From positions 62,001-126,000 of the forward strand of contig CALOFM010000042.1 of the NCBI GenBank assembly GCA_942492625.1: a DNA stretch of 64,000 nucleotides. Direction: 5' to 3'. The DNA comes from Thiosymbion sp942492625 (GTDB taxonomy: Bacteria; Pseudomonadota; Gammaproteobacteria; Chromatiales; Chromatiaceae). Positions 45,041 to 53,461 of this stretch are shown here, one piece after another; the stretch's first letter is position 1; every line of letters begins with the position of its first letter. The position numbers and the translations under genes are program-made. The notes under the pieces were generated by a model. That model ran no database searches. It saw only the letters and a program-made list of their open reading frames with translations, and was not told where the DNA came from.

Positions 45041-46195
45041 ATGTCCCACCCGATGCCGACCTTGAAGGCCATGCTGGAAGGCCTGATCGCCGTCCCTTCC
45101 GTGAGTTGTGTCAACCCGGAGCTGGACCAGAGCAACCTGGCGGTGATCGACCTGCTGGCCGAGTGGCTCGCGGGAGCGGGATTCAAGACCGAGGTGATCG
45201 AGCTGCCCGGGCGCCCCGGCAAGGCCAATCTGATCGCGACCCTGGGTGCAGGCCCCGGCGGGCTGGTGCTGGCCGGGCATACCGATACCGTCCCCTACAA
45301 CGAGGAGCGCTGGTCGCACGACCCCTTCCGCCTCACCGAGGACGGCGGTCGCCTCTACGGGCTCGGCACCTGTGACATGAAGTCCTTCCTGGGAATCGCC
45401 ATCGAGGCAGCACGCGAGCTCGCGGAAAAGGACCTGAAGCGTCCCCTGGTGATCCTGGCAACGGCGGACGAGGAGTCCTCCATGAGCGGTGCGCGGGCAC
45501 TCGCCCAAGCGGGCCGGTCACTGGGGCGTTTCGCGGTGATCGGTGAGCCGACGGGTCTCAAGCCGGTACGTCTGCACAAGGGGGTGATGGGCGAGGCCGT
45601 GCGTCTTACCGGTCGCACCGGTCATGCCAGCGATCCGAGTCTGGGCGTCAATGCCCTTGACGGTATGCAGGAGATCATGGGCGATATCATGATCTGGCGC
45701 ACAGAGCTTGCGCAGCGCTACAGCCACCCCGTCTTCACGGTGTCGAGTCCCACCGTCAATCTTGGCCATATACATGGCGGCGACAACCCCAACCGCATTT
45801 GCGGCGACTGCGAGCTGCTCCTGGACCTGCGTGTGCTGCCCGGCATGAGGGCGGAAGATCTGCGCGCAGAGCTCGCGGCCAGGGTCGCCTTAATCGCGGA
45901 GCGCCGGGACCTGCAGTGGGAGGTGGAGCCTCTGTTTGTGGGTATCCCACCGGCGGAGACGCCCGCCGAGTCCGCTATCGTCAAGGCCGGGGAGAGCCTC
46001 ACCGGACACGCGGCCGAAGCGGTCAGCTTCGGCACCGAGGCTCCCTTCTTCAACCAGCTCGGCATGGAGACTCTGGTCCTGGGGCCGGGTGACGTTGCGC
46101 AGGCGCACCAGCCGGACGAGTACCTGGATGCTGCCCGCATTCCGCCGACCTTGGAGCTGCTTCGCGGGCTGATTCGGCGTTTTTGCCAAGAGTAG
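45041..46195 (+). CDS. argE: Acetylornithine deacetylase
   Basis: 384 aa, M20 metallopeptidase fold. Metal-binding residues appear in order: AGHTDTVP (His), GLGTCDMKSF (bridging Asp), TADEESSM (catalytic and metal Glu), GEPTG (Glu) and QAHQPDEY (His near the C-terminus). The dimerisation domain with GHIHGGDNPNRICGDCELLLDLRVLPG lies in between and fits ArgE rather than DapE. It removes acetyl from N-acetylornithine in arginine synthesis in the cytoplasm. Confidence 0.93.
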   Translation: MSHPMPTLKAMLEGLIAVPSVSCVNPELDQSNLAVIDLLAEWLAGAGFKTEVIELPGRPGKANLIATLGAGPGGLVLAGHTDTVPYNEERWSHDPFRLTEDGGRLYGLGTCDMKSFLGIAIEAARELAEKDLKRPLVILATADEESSMSGARALAQAGRSLGRFAVIGEPTGLKPVRLHKGVMGEAVRLTGRTGHASDPSLGVNALDGMQEIMGDIMIWRTELAQRYSHPVFTVSSPTVNLGHIHGGDNPNRICGDCELLLDLRVLPGMRAEDLRAELAARVALIAERRDLQWEVEPLFVGIPPAETPAESAIVKAGESLTGHAAEAVSFGTEAPFFNQLGMETLVLGPGDVAQAHQPDEYLDAARIPPTLELLRGLIRRFCQE

Positions 46196-46281
46196 CCGCC
46201 GGCCGGAGCTGCAACGAGGGAATCGCAAAGGTGCTGTGGTAGCATCCTGATCGAACCCATCGCCGCGATCGGAGGCAGCGA

Positions 46282-47205
46282 ATGCGCTGGAGAACAGGTA
46301 GGCGGAGCAGCAATGTGGAGGATCGCCGCGGGCAGTCGGGGTTCCCCGGCTTCGGTGGTGGCGGTGGGCGCGGGCGCATGCCGGTGCGTGTCGGCGGGAA
46401 GGGCATCGGTGGGATCGGCACGATCATACTGATCCTCGGTGCGCTCTATTTCGGAATCGATCCGTCCGTTTTCATGGGGACAGGCGGCGTGGCGCCGCAG
46501 GTGCCGATGGATACGCAGCTCGCGCCCCCGAGCCAGTCTCCTTCCTTCCGTACCGGGGCCGAGGACGAGCTGGCGGATCTTGTCTCCGTGGTGCTGGCCG
46601 ATACGGAAGACACCTGGAACACCTTGTTCGAGGAGCTTGGAGCCCGCTACAGGGAGCCGACGCTGGTGCTCTTCTCGGGGTCGGTGCGCTCCGCCTGCGG
46701 GTTTGCCCAGGCGGCCATGGGCCCCTTCTATTGCCCCACCGACGAGAAGCTCTACATCGATCTCTCCTTTTACGATGACCTGCGCTCCCGTCACGGGGCA
46801 CCCGGAGACTTTGCCCAAGCCTACGTCATCGCCCATGAGGTGGGTCACCATATCCAGAACCTGCTCGGGATCTCCGACAAGGTCCAGTCCGCCCGCCGGC
46901 GGGTGGGCGAGGATGAGGGCAACCGGCTTTCAGTACGCCTGGAGCTCCAGGCCGATTGCCTGTCGGGTGTCTGGGCCAACCATGCCAACCGCGCACGGGA
47001 CATCCTGGAGGCGGGTGATGTAGAGGAAGGCCTGCGGGCCGCGGCCGCCATCGGCGATGACCGGCTGCAGAAGCAGGCGCGGGGTTACGTAACGCCGGAC
47101 GCCTTCACGCACGGTAGCTCGGAGCAACGGGTGCTCTGGTTCCGCCGTGGCTTGAGCGAGGGCGAGCTGGCGGCTTGCGATACCTTTTCCACGGACCGCC
47201 TTTGA
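46282..47205 (+). CDS. ypfJ: Putative neutral zinc metallopeptidase YpfJ
   Basis: 307 aa. The basic N-terminus (MRWRTGRRSSNVEDRRGQ, the typical YpfJ start) is followed by a transmembrane helix (GIGGIGTIILILGALYFGI). A large extracytoplasmic domain carries the zinc motif HEVGHHIQN (H-E-x-x-H) near residue 187 and the usual LSVRLELQADCLSGVWA. Family members are membrane-anchored proteases of unknown substrate. Its last 101 bases overlap the tail of the truncated MscS gene on the other strand. Confidence 0.9.
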   Translation: MRWRTGRRSSNVEDRRGQSGFPGFGGGGGRGRMPVRVGGKGIGGIGTIILILGALYFGIDPSVFMGTGGVAPQVPMDTQLAPPSQSPSFRTGAEDELADLVSVVLADTEDTWNTLFEELGARYREPTLVLFSGSVRSACGFAQAAMGPFYCPTDEKLYIDLSFYDDLRSRHGAPGDFAQAYVIAHEVGHHIQNLLGISDKVQSARRRVGEDEGNRLSVRLELQADCLSGVWANHANRARDILEAGDVEEGLRAAAAIGDDRLQKQARGYVTPDAFTHGSSEQRVLWFRRGLSEGELAACDTFSTDRL

Positions 47206-47770
47206 GGGGGCGGAAGGCTCCGGTCACCGATGGCTCTTCGAGGCAGTCGCAGCGTGAGAAGAGCGGCTGGGTGCCGAAAAAAACTAGGGCCGCTTCGGCC
47301 TTGGTCCGGACGATCATGGTCCGCGGTCCAATTTTCTTGACACGGACGATATCGCCATCCGAAGTGCAAAGCACGTCGCCGTGCTCGATCACCCGCTCCA
47401 GCCGCAGGATCAACCCCGCGACGAAGTTTTCCAGCAAAGTCTTCATGGCGAAGGCGAGACCCACCGCAAACAGCCCGCCAGCGGCGAAGATATGGGTAAG
47501 GTCGATACCCAGGGTATGCACGGCAATACCCACGCCCATGCCCCACACAAAGACCTGAACAACGCGCCGGTAGAGGCGAATCGTCTCCTCTTGCCCCTCA
47601 TCGTGGCCGTGCAAACGTCGAACGAGGTAATGTTGCGCGGTGCGAGAGATCCAGAACGCAGCCAACAGGACGAGCGCGCCGCCAAGCAGCCGCAGCGCCA
47701 TGGCCTCGGCGCTGTCGACGTCGAAGAGCCCCGCAACGGGTTGGAGAAACCGTGTCAGCCGATCATGCAT
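47105..47770 (-). pseudogene. Mechanosensitive channel (MscS family), C-terminally truncated
   Basis: The first about 165 codons are MscS-like: membrane helices (LRLLGGALVLLAAFWI, VVQVFVWGMGVGIAVHTLGI), the pore helix FAAGGLFAVGLAFAMKTLLENFVAGLILRLE and the start of the beta domain (GDVLCTSDGDIVRVKKIGPRTMIVRTK). After AEAALVFFGTQ the family pattern (PNS followed by a conserved strand) is lost. The frame instead runs on antisense to the end of ypfJ, giving basic nonsense residues. The C-terminal cytoplasmic cage is therefore missing. A deletion that joined mscS to ypfJ is the simplest explanation. Confidence 0.72.
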
Positions 47771-47800
47771 CTGCCGCGACTCCAGGTGAGCCTAAAGGAA

Positions 47801-49234
47801 CTATCTGCGCGTGGTCCGTCGGCCATTCCAACCCGCAACGAACCGCTGATATTCCGGGTTGGAACGCAGCAGCTCGCGGCCGGCGGCGATCAGCCTATCC
47901 ACCTGCGCGTCGGTGAGCGAGAAGCTGGTCGGGACCTGATTGAATAACTGCAGCTGCTCGGGCTGGGTGAAATCCCGGAAGCCGATTTGGATAGAGTAAG
48001 GGGTTACAGGCCTGCCCGGTGCCGACAGATCCTTTGCCCAGCGCCGCACGCTCTTGTCCATCAACTCCAGGGTCGCGACGTTGTAACGATGGAGCTTCAC
48101 GTCCGACATGGCATCGATGGTCTCCTTCAGCGACGGCTGCTTGTTGCTCGCATCCATCGTCGGTTGCGGGCCGGTGGAGGCGTTGACCAAGATGACCGCC
48201 AGGCGGCGCGGCGGCGCGCGGTCGAGCCTCTTTTCGACGAATGCCTTTGCTCCCCCGGAAATCTCGACGATCTCGTAGATCGCCCGCAGGCCCAGGTTGT
48301 CGGTGATGCCGCCGTCCACGAAGTGGGCGTACTGGCGCCGGTCTTTCTTGAAGTAGCTTTTAAGGCCATCGACGGTCAAGGTCATCACCGGGTCGCCTGC
48401 CGCCCGCTTCTCCGCCGCAATCAGCCAGGCGGGCTCCTCTGTCTTACAGCCCTGGTAGTTCTCGAGCACCACCGGTTCGAACAGCACGGGGACCGCGGAT
48501 GAGGCGGTGACCGCCCGCGCGACCGGATAATCGGAGATGTCCGAGCAGAGCAGGGCGAAGTACTCCTGAACGAAGGAGAAACGCACCCCGTAATCCAGGT
48601 CGGAGGCGTTGATCAGGATCAGGGGACTGCCCTCATGCTTCATGTCCGCGAAGGTCGCGCCATGGAACACCTCTTTCTCGTAGACCTTCACCGCCAACTC
48701 GGTGCGCCCGGAGCTGCTGAGCCACTGCAGCGGATTCAACAGCCCGCGGATGAGCTACCCTTGGACGTCGCGGCGCAGAAACACGTCCTCGAAGTCATCG
48801 AAAATGCGGTCCCCGTAAAGACCGTAGTAGGCGGAGGTGAATCTCCCGCCGGACACGGAGCTGATGATGTCGATCTGGTCGAGCAGCCTGCCCGGCTGTC
48901 CAGCGATCATGACTTTCGTGTCTCGCAGCTCTTCCAGGACCCCGTAGGCCAATGCGGCGGCACGCGTCCCGCCACCGGAGAAGGCCAAAATCAGTGAAAT
49001 CTCGCTGGAGCCCCAACCGCTCCCACCGCCGCTGCGTATCGAGTAGCCGGCGTGGGAGCTCGCGGGCGTTTGAGACTTGTTGTCGATGACGCCGTAGGAG
49101 GCGCATCCCGACACCAGTAATAGCGCCAAGCCAAGCGAGTGCAGATTCGACAGGGGGGACCACGCAGCAGAATCAGAGGGACAGGCTTTTTCCCCGGATA
49201 CGGACGAGCGATCAAAACGTTGAAGAAGACTCAC
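47801..49234 (-). pseudogene. Patatin-like phospholipase lipoprotein, interrupted by one in-frame TAG
   Basis: Two pieces lie in the same frame. The N-terminal piece (from a GTG near 49234) has a lipobox-type signal (LALLLVSGC), the oxyanion motif AFSGGGTRAAALAYGVL and the nucleophile motif SSVSGGRF (GxSxG). The C-terminal piece has the catalytic DGG in HFVDGGITDNLGLRAI and runs to the end at 47801. Between them GGG-TAG-CTC (TAG at plus 48755-48757) stops translation where DVQG-x-LIRGLL is expected. A single C-to-T change from CAG would create it. Patatins hydrolyse acyl esters of phospholipids; as written only half would be made, without the catalytic Asp. Confidence 0.78.
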
Positions 49235-49276
49235 CGTTAACCTGGATATATCGTCGCTTCGAACGGGAACGATTTT

Positions 49277-49310
49277 CACGCACAGGCGCAAAGGCGCGGG
49301 GAAGATAAGG
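49277..49310. repeat. Dispersed intergenic repeat, degenerate copy 3
   Basis: CACGCACAGGCGCAAAGGCG followed by GGGGAAGATAAGG resembles one arm of the elements at 2886-2940 and 38735-38795. It lies upstream of the patatin gene. Weakest of the three copies. Confidence 0.35.
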
Positions 49311-49481
49311 TTCGGCCACTTCCTCTTGCTCGTGCCCGGAAGCAAGCTATTTCCGGGACAATGTACGCGCGGTTGCTACTTTCCGTGCCCGGCATCGAGC
49401 CGCTGGCGGATGAGCTGTGCCCAATGATCCATGGCCTGCTTGGCTCGAGCGTCAAAAAGCGAGCCTCGCGCAGTGCAGCGC

Positions 49482-49676
49482 TCAGCGATTGCGTCGCATC
49501 TCGCCGAAGAGCGGGCTACCCACGGCACCGGCCGCAGCGCCCTTGCCGGCATCCCCTGCTATACCCCCGATGACGGCGCCCTTCGCCGCTCCGCCCAGTA
49601 CATCGCCGCTTTGTGCCACCACGGGCGAAAGCAACATCGCCGCGAGCACGGCACTCAAAGTGATCCTCTGTTTCAT
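49482..49676 (-). CDS. Small exported glycine-zipper protein
   Basis: 64 aa from the ATG at 49676. Signal peptide MKQRITLSAVLAAMLLSPVVAQS, then DVLGGAAKGAVIGGIAGDAGKGAAAGAVG, a glycine-zipper segment typical of small outer-membrane or periplasmic proteins, and a short basic end. Function unknown. It lies 21 bp after the stop of the gene upstream on the same strand and is likely co-transcribed with it. Confidence 0.65.
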   Translation of the reverse strand: MKQRITLSAVLAAMLLSPVVAQSGDVLGGAAKGAVIGGIAGDAGKGAAAGAVGSPLFGEMRRNR

Positions 49677-49696
49677 AAAGAAATCCTCAAGTTGAT

Positions 49697-50107
49697 TCAA
49701 AGGTACGTGCACGCACCAAAGATAATAAAACCCATGCCCTCCTCGGCCGCCGTCAGTGTCAGCTTGCCGCTGGTACCGCCGATAGCTGCGCTCCAGCCGC
49801 CGCTGTCCTCGACACCGAGCAGCACAAGGGTACCAGCATCTTCATGAACGCTGAGGATCTGCGATGTCCGCTGCTCCCCACCCTCCCTGACGCTCTGTAC
49901 GGACTTGTTTTCGACGTCGACCTTCAGGAAAACCGGCAGGTTGACGGCCCGCGCCGAGCCTTCTACGCACTCGCCCTTCGAATCGCAGTTGACCGTATCG
50001 GTCACCGCACACAGCATCGGTACGGAACCGTCGAAGCCAGCTGCCGTTGCACTCATCGATGCGCTCAGCAGCACCGTACCCAACATCACCGTCGTCGCTT
50101 TTCGCAT
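49697..50107 (-). CDS. Hypothetical exported protein with paired cysteines
   Basis: 136 aa with signal peptide (MRKATTVMLGTVLLSASMSATA). The mature part has four cysteines: AVTDTVNCDSKGEC contributes two, one precedes it in MLCAV and one is near the end (GACTYL), so two disulfides are possible. The rest looks beta-rich (VFLKVDVENKSV, GTLVLLGVEDSGGWSAAIGGTSGKLTLTAAEEG). Such proteins accompany sulfatase/DUF3313-type gene clusters, but I do not know the family function. Confidence 0.6.
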   Translation of the reverse strand: MRKATTVMLGTVLLSASMSATAAGFDGSVPMLCAVTDTVNCDSKGECVEGSARAVNLPVFLKVDVENKSVQSVREGGEQRTSQILSVHEDAGTLVLLGVEDSGGWSAAIGGTSGKLTLTAAEEGMGFIIFGACTYL

Positions 50108-50221
50108 TCATTCCGCCTCATAGTTGTCGTTTCGGCTCCGATCAGGATTCGAAATACTTCCTGGTCCGGAAAACCGGGAAAAAATATATTTCGCGCGATC
50201 ACCACGATGTTGAACCCTGGT

Positions 50222-51320
50222 TCAGAAATCAATGACGAGCCGAACACCGGGAATGACCGCAAGGTCGTCGTCCGCCCGCTCGTTCTTGATCAACTGAAGA
50301 TCCGGTGACAGGTGGGCCCATTTGTTGATCGCGAAGTTGTAGCAGATCTCGAAACCCCACGTATTTCGGAGGTCGGCCACCGGAGACACCAGATCCTCGA
50401 AATTGTCAGAGAGACCATTCAACCACCCAGCCGCTCCCATCCGGTCATGCGGGCGTGACTTGAAGGGACCGAACGCCTCGACGTTAGCGAAAAAGTTCCA
50501 TTGCGCGAACTGCGGATTGTCCGGACCGTAAGTCCCACCCATCCTGATTTGGGCCTACCGATTGGGGTCGCGCTGGTCCCGCCAGATCTCCTGGTAGAGA
50601 TAGAAGTCGACGTCCCAGGGCTTCTTCTCCTCAGTGCTCACGATGCCCTGCCCGGGGATGTCGACGAAGTCGTTTTTATCGTTGGACGCTTGTTCCTTCG
50701 TCGAGCCACCGGCGAACAGCATGAGGTAGCCCGGCTTGTCTTCCATTTTCCAGAAGAACCTGTGGAACACGGCCACCCAGACGTTATCGAACGAGTCCGA
50801 GAGGCTGCCCCACGACGTCGATACGTTCTCCGTGCCGGTGACGAGGATTCCGCTCTGCGCCATCTTGTACTCTTGATTGATGGTTACCCCCATGCCGCCA
50901 TACAAGGAGAGGCCTCGAACGGCGCCGAACCACGGCAGGGCGCTGAGCATGGAGTTGATATTCCAGAAGCCTTCCTGCCCGTAGGCGACACTGGGGAACA
51001 TGCCGGTCACCGTATCGGCGACGTCGAGCTTGCCGACCGTGAGGTTGGCAAGCCCGCCGAAGAACGGAAGATCCTGCGATACCGTAAGCCCAGTGACGTC
51101 CGTACCGTGGTAGTCACCCGGAGCCGGCGTCAGCATCCCCGTATTCGAAAGCGCGAAGGAGCCCGCATCGGCGTTGATATCTTGACCAAACCGCGTTCTG
51201 GCATGCATGTTGAGTGACAAGCCTTTTCACGAGCCGAAGAGCTTGTTGGCGTCAACGTCGACCCGGTAGTCGATCGTTCTCTAGATGACATCGGTGATGG
51301 CGCCAGGATTGGCGGCGAAG
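50222..51320 (-). pseudogene. OprB-like carbohydrate porin with three in-frame stop codons
   Basis: One continuous frame reads as an OprB-type barrel from LILFAANPG to the terminal strand VRLVIDF. On the way come RTIDYRVDVDANKLFG, NMHARTRFGQDINADAG, TVGKLDVADT, and in the last third MGGTYGPDNPQFAQ. It is interrupted by TAG (plus 51281-51283), TGA (51227-51229, at a place where W-K-G is expected) and TAG (50555-50557). No frameshift is needed. The signal peptide cannot be found. Each stop can arise by one G-to-A or C-to-T change. Porins of this family admit sugars through the outer membrane; this copy is dead unless the stops are read through. Confidence 0.75.
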
Positions 51321-51375
51321 AGGATCAGCGGAGCCATGGACGGCTTACCCGCTCCGGAACGGATAGGCGCAGCCT

Positions 51376-51410
51376 TGGCGCTGGCGCTGGCGCTGGCGCT
51401 GGCGCTGGCG
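51376..51410. repeat. Hexanucleotide tandem repeat (TGGCGC)n
   Basis: Five full TGGCGC units plus five bases of a sixth run without error. On the plus strand they give alternating Leu-Ala, on the minus strand Ala-Ser. It lies upstream of the porin remnant, where a porin signal peptide would be expected. Such simple repeats change length by slippage and can act as phase-variation or promoter-spacing elements. Confidence 0.85.
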
Positions 51411-51524
51411 TCGCCGGCGGCTGGGGCCGAACCTTTTCAGTCGGTTATAGCGGTCGAAAATGCCAGGGTGTCCTGCTCCGCGGGAAGCGCCGATTACATC
51501 AGCGCTTGCCAGAGCTCCTTCACC

Positions 51525-51720
51525 TCACTTCTCGGCAAAAACGGTCTTCCAGTCTTTGATCGCTGCTTCAGCCTCCGCGGCGGACGCCAGTGTGACCTCG
51601 ACACAAACCTCGGCGTACCTCTCGGCACGTTCCGCCCGCTTTTCCAGCTTGTCTTTTTGGTGTTTGGCCTTCCACTCCGCGATCGCCTCGACCAGGTTTT
51701 CCAAGCGCTTGGCATGCGCG
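51525..51720 (-). CDS. Short coiled-coil frame, probable gene remnant
   Basis: A minus-strand frame (stop TGA at 51525-51527) reads ELIAHAKRLENLVEAIAEW, then KAKHQKDKLEKRAERAERYAEV and ends AIKDWKTVFAEK. It is charged, helical and clearly non-random for a 65-codon stretch, but no start codon or ribosome site is evident and the upstream end merges with the DUF1269 remnant in another frame. It may be the C-terminal half of a lost protein. Family not recognised. Confidence 0.4.
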
Positions 51721-51721
51721 A

Positions 51722-51937
51722 TCAGCTCGCGCCTTCGATGACCTTGCGCAGTTCCTCTTCCTTGTCCTTCGTCAGCGAGGTCTGCAGCACCTTGCCCTTC
51801 CCGGTAAACTCCGAAAGTCCTGCGAGCACCTTGTCGCCCGTCGCCTTACGCACGAGCACGAACATGGCCGAGCAACCGGGCTTGAAGCTCTCGGCGAAGC
51901 TCTTCATCATGGCGTTGTCGATGCCGATGTCCGTCAA
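51722..51937 (-). pseudogene. C-terminal fragment of a DUF1269-family membrane protein
   Basis: 71 codons: LTDIGIDNAMMKSFAESF, GCSAMFVLVRKATGDKVLAGL, GKVLQTSLTKDKEEELRKVI. This matches the C-terminal half of DUF1269 proteins (pattern DYGIDDDFIKxL, P-GTSALFVLV, GGKVLQTSLS). The N-terminal half with the glycine-rich membrane hairpin is absent; an in-frame TAG lies one codon upstream and the LysM gene ends 18 bases away. It is a deletion remnant. Confidence 0.65.
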
Positions 51938-51955
51938 CTATCAGGGTTTGAAATA

Positions 51956-52339
51956 TTAATTCGGGATCTGCAGCGTCGTGCCCGCTTTGATCTTGCTCGA
52001 ATCCAGGCCGTTGGCCTGTTCAATGGCCTCGACCGTGGTTCCGAAGCGCTTTGCGATCTCAAAAAGATCATCTCCGGGCGCAACGACGTAGCTGCCGCTG
52101 TCCGGATCGTAATAGCCTCTCGCATGCTTCGGAGGGATGTAGATGACGGTGCCGGCCGTGATCTCCTCGGTCGCCAGACCGTTGGTGAGCACGATGTCCT
52201 CGACTGTGACATCGTAGCGGCCGGCGACGGTTTGTATGTCTTCTCCCTCGACTACTGTGTAGGCGATCGCTTCATCGGCCTGGACATTCCAGGCGCCGAA
52301 CATCGCGGCGATGGCCGCGGCAGTGATCAGTGGTTTCAT
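51956..52339 (-). CDS. Exported protein with two LysM domains
   Basis: 127 aa from the ATG at 52339. Signal peptide MKPLITAAAIAAMFGAWNVQA. LysM 1 (about residues 28-68): YTVVEGEDIQTVAGRYDVTVEDIVLTNGL; LysM 2 (about 80-126): YVVAPGDDLFEIAKRFGTTVEAIEQANGL, ending GTTLQIPN. LysM binds peptidoglycan. No catalytic domain, so it is a small wall-binding protein. It follows the sulfatase gene on the same strand and belongs to the same leftward operon. Confidence 0.9.
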   Translation of the reverse strand: MKPLITAAAIAAMFGAWNVQADEAIAYTVVEGEDIQTVAGRYDVTVEDIVLTNGLATEEITAGTVIYIPPKHARGYYDPDSGSYVVAPGDDLFEIAKRFGTTVEAIEQANGLDSSKIKAGTTLQIPN

Positions 52340-52495
52340 CGTTTCTGTAAGCTCCCGGCTGTTATGGCCGTTCAAGAATTTGCTCGGGGTGGTACGAAGT
52401 CGGCATCGACATTGCCAAACGCCAGAATCAGCCTGCGGTCGATGTGTTCGTACCTGGACGCTATTCGAGTCAATCGCAAAAACCGCCGGCAGGCG

Positions 52496-53168
52496 TCACT
52501 TGGAGCCGCCGGCACCCTCCAACTTCTCCATCACCTGGTCAAGGCTGAAGCTCGCCGCCTTCTGGCGCGGCGGGAAGTCCTTGAACGTGGCGATGAAATC
52601 ACCCACATAGGCTTGCGCGGGAACCAGGAAGTAGGCGTGGTCCAGCAGCCAGTCATAGTAGGTATTGGACGTGATCTGGGCACGCTCGTAGGGGTCACGG
52701 CGCAGGTTGAAGATATACGGTACGCGCAGCGGCACGAACGGATACTGCCAGACCGAGAATGTGCCCGGCTTCTCTTGCTCCATGAACAGCAGCTTCCAGT
52801 CGACGAAGCGCAGCGCGGTCAGATCCCCGTCGTCGGAGAAGTAGAACATCTCCTTGCGCGGGCTTTCCTCGGTCTCGCCGGTCAGCATCGGCAGAATATT
52901 GTAGCCGTCGAGGTGCACCTTGTATTCGCGCCCGATCGACTTGTAGCCGGTCAGGAGTTTGTCCTTGACGTCAGGCTCGCCGGCAGCGGCGAGGAAGGTG
53001 GGCAGCCAGTCCATGTGGCTCACGACCTGGTTCGACACCGAGCCCGGCTTGATTCTGCCGGGCCAACGCACCATTGCGGGCACGCGCCATCCTCCTTCCC
53101 AGTTGGTGTTCTTCTCGCCACGGAAGGGATTCCAGCCGGCATCGGGCCAGGGGTTCATTATGGTTCGA
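52496..53168 (-). pseudogene. Sulfatase 1, C-terminal fragment
   Basis: The frame from the poly-G junction reads MNPWPDAGWNPFRGEKNTNWEGGWRVPAM, the classical arylsulfatase segment with the catalytic Lys/Trp region, then MDWLPTFLAAAGEPD, HLDGYNILPMLTG and an R-DPYERAQITS-type end. Alignment with sulfatase order shows it starts near residue 300 of about 530. The N-terminal 45 residues are at 55664-55818 on the other side of an insertion; roughly 250 residues between, including the CxAGR formylglycine site, are missing. The gene cannot work. Confidence 0.85.
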
Positions 53169-53274
53169 GGGGGGGGGGGGGGGGGGAGGGGGGAAGGGAA
53201 GGGGGGAAGGGGGGAGAGGGGGGGGGAAAAGGGGGGGGGGGAAGGGGGGGAGGGGGGAGGGGGGTGCGGAGGGG
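53169..53274. other. Poly-purine (G/A) tract of about 105 bp at the insertion junction
   Basis: From 53169 the plus strand is almost only G with short A interruptions, including G runs of 7 to 17. It lies exactly where the sulfatase fragment ends and the insertion begins. It could form G-quadruplexes. It looks equally like a low-quality or collapsed assembly junction, since the two flanks belong to different genes and about 750 bp of sulfatase sequence is missing here. Confidence 0.7.
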
Positions 53275-53461
53275 ATCTCGGCCCCCGGTTTTCTAGTAAG
53301 GGTGTGCCGGAAAACCTCGAGAATTCAATCGGAAGCAAGGCGAGTGCAGCGATGGTGCCGAGTAGCCTTTGGCAGGGGCTTGGATTTTGCGAAGATACCG
53401 GTTTGGGCGCGCGCAAGTGCGCTGAGCTTTGAGATTTTCCCTGTCCCACAGGTCAGAGCCG

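Noticed and set aside
43511..45508. 665-codon version of the rRNA methyltransferase gene
   Set aside because: The first 187 codons are antisense to argE and have no family similarity; the ATG at 44947 gives a normal protein.
52124..53296. 390-codon plus-strand frame ending in poly-Gly/Arg
   Set aside because: Antisense to the LysM and sulfatase genes and then through the poly-purine tract; the Gly-rich tail is only the G run translated.
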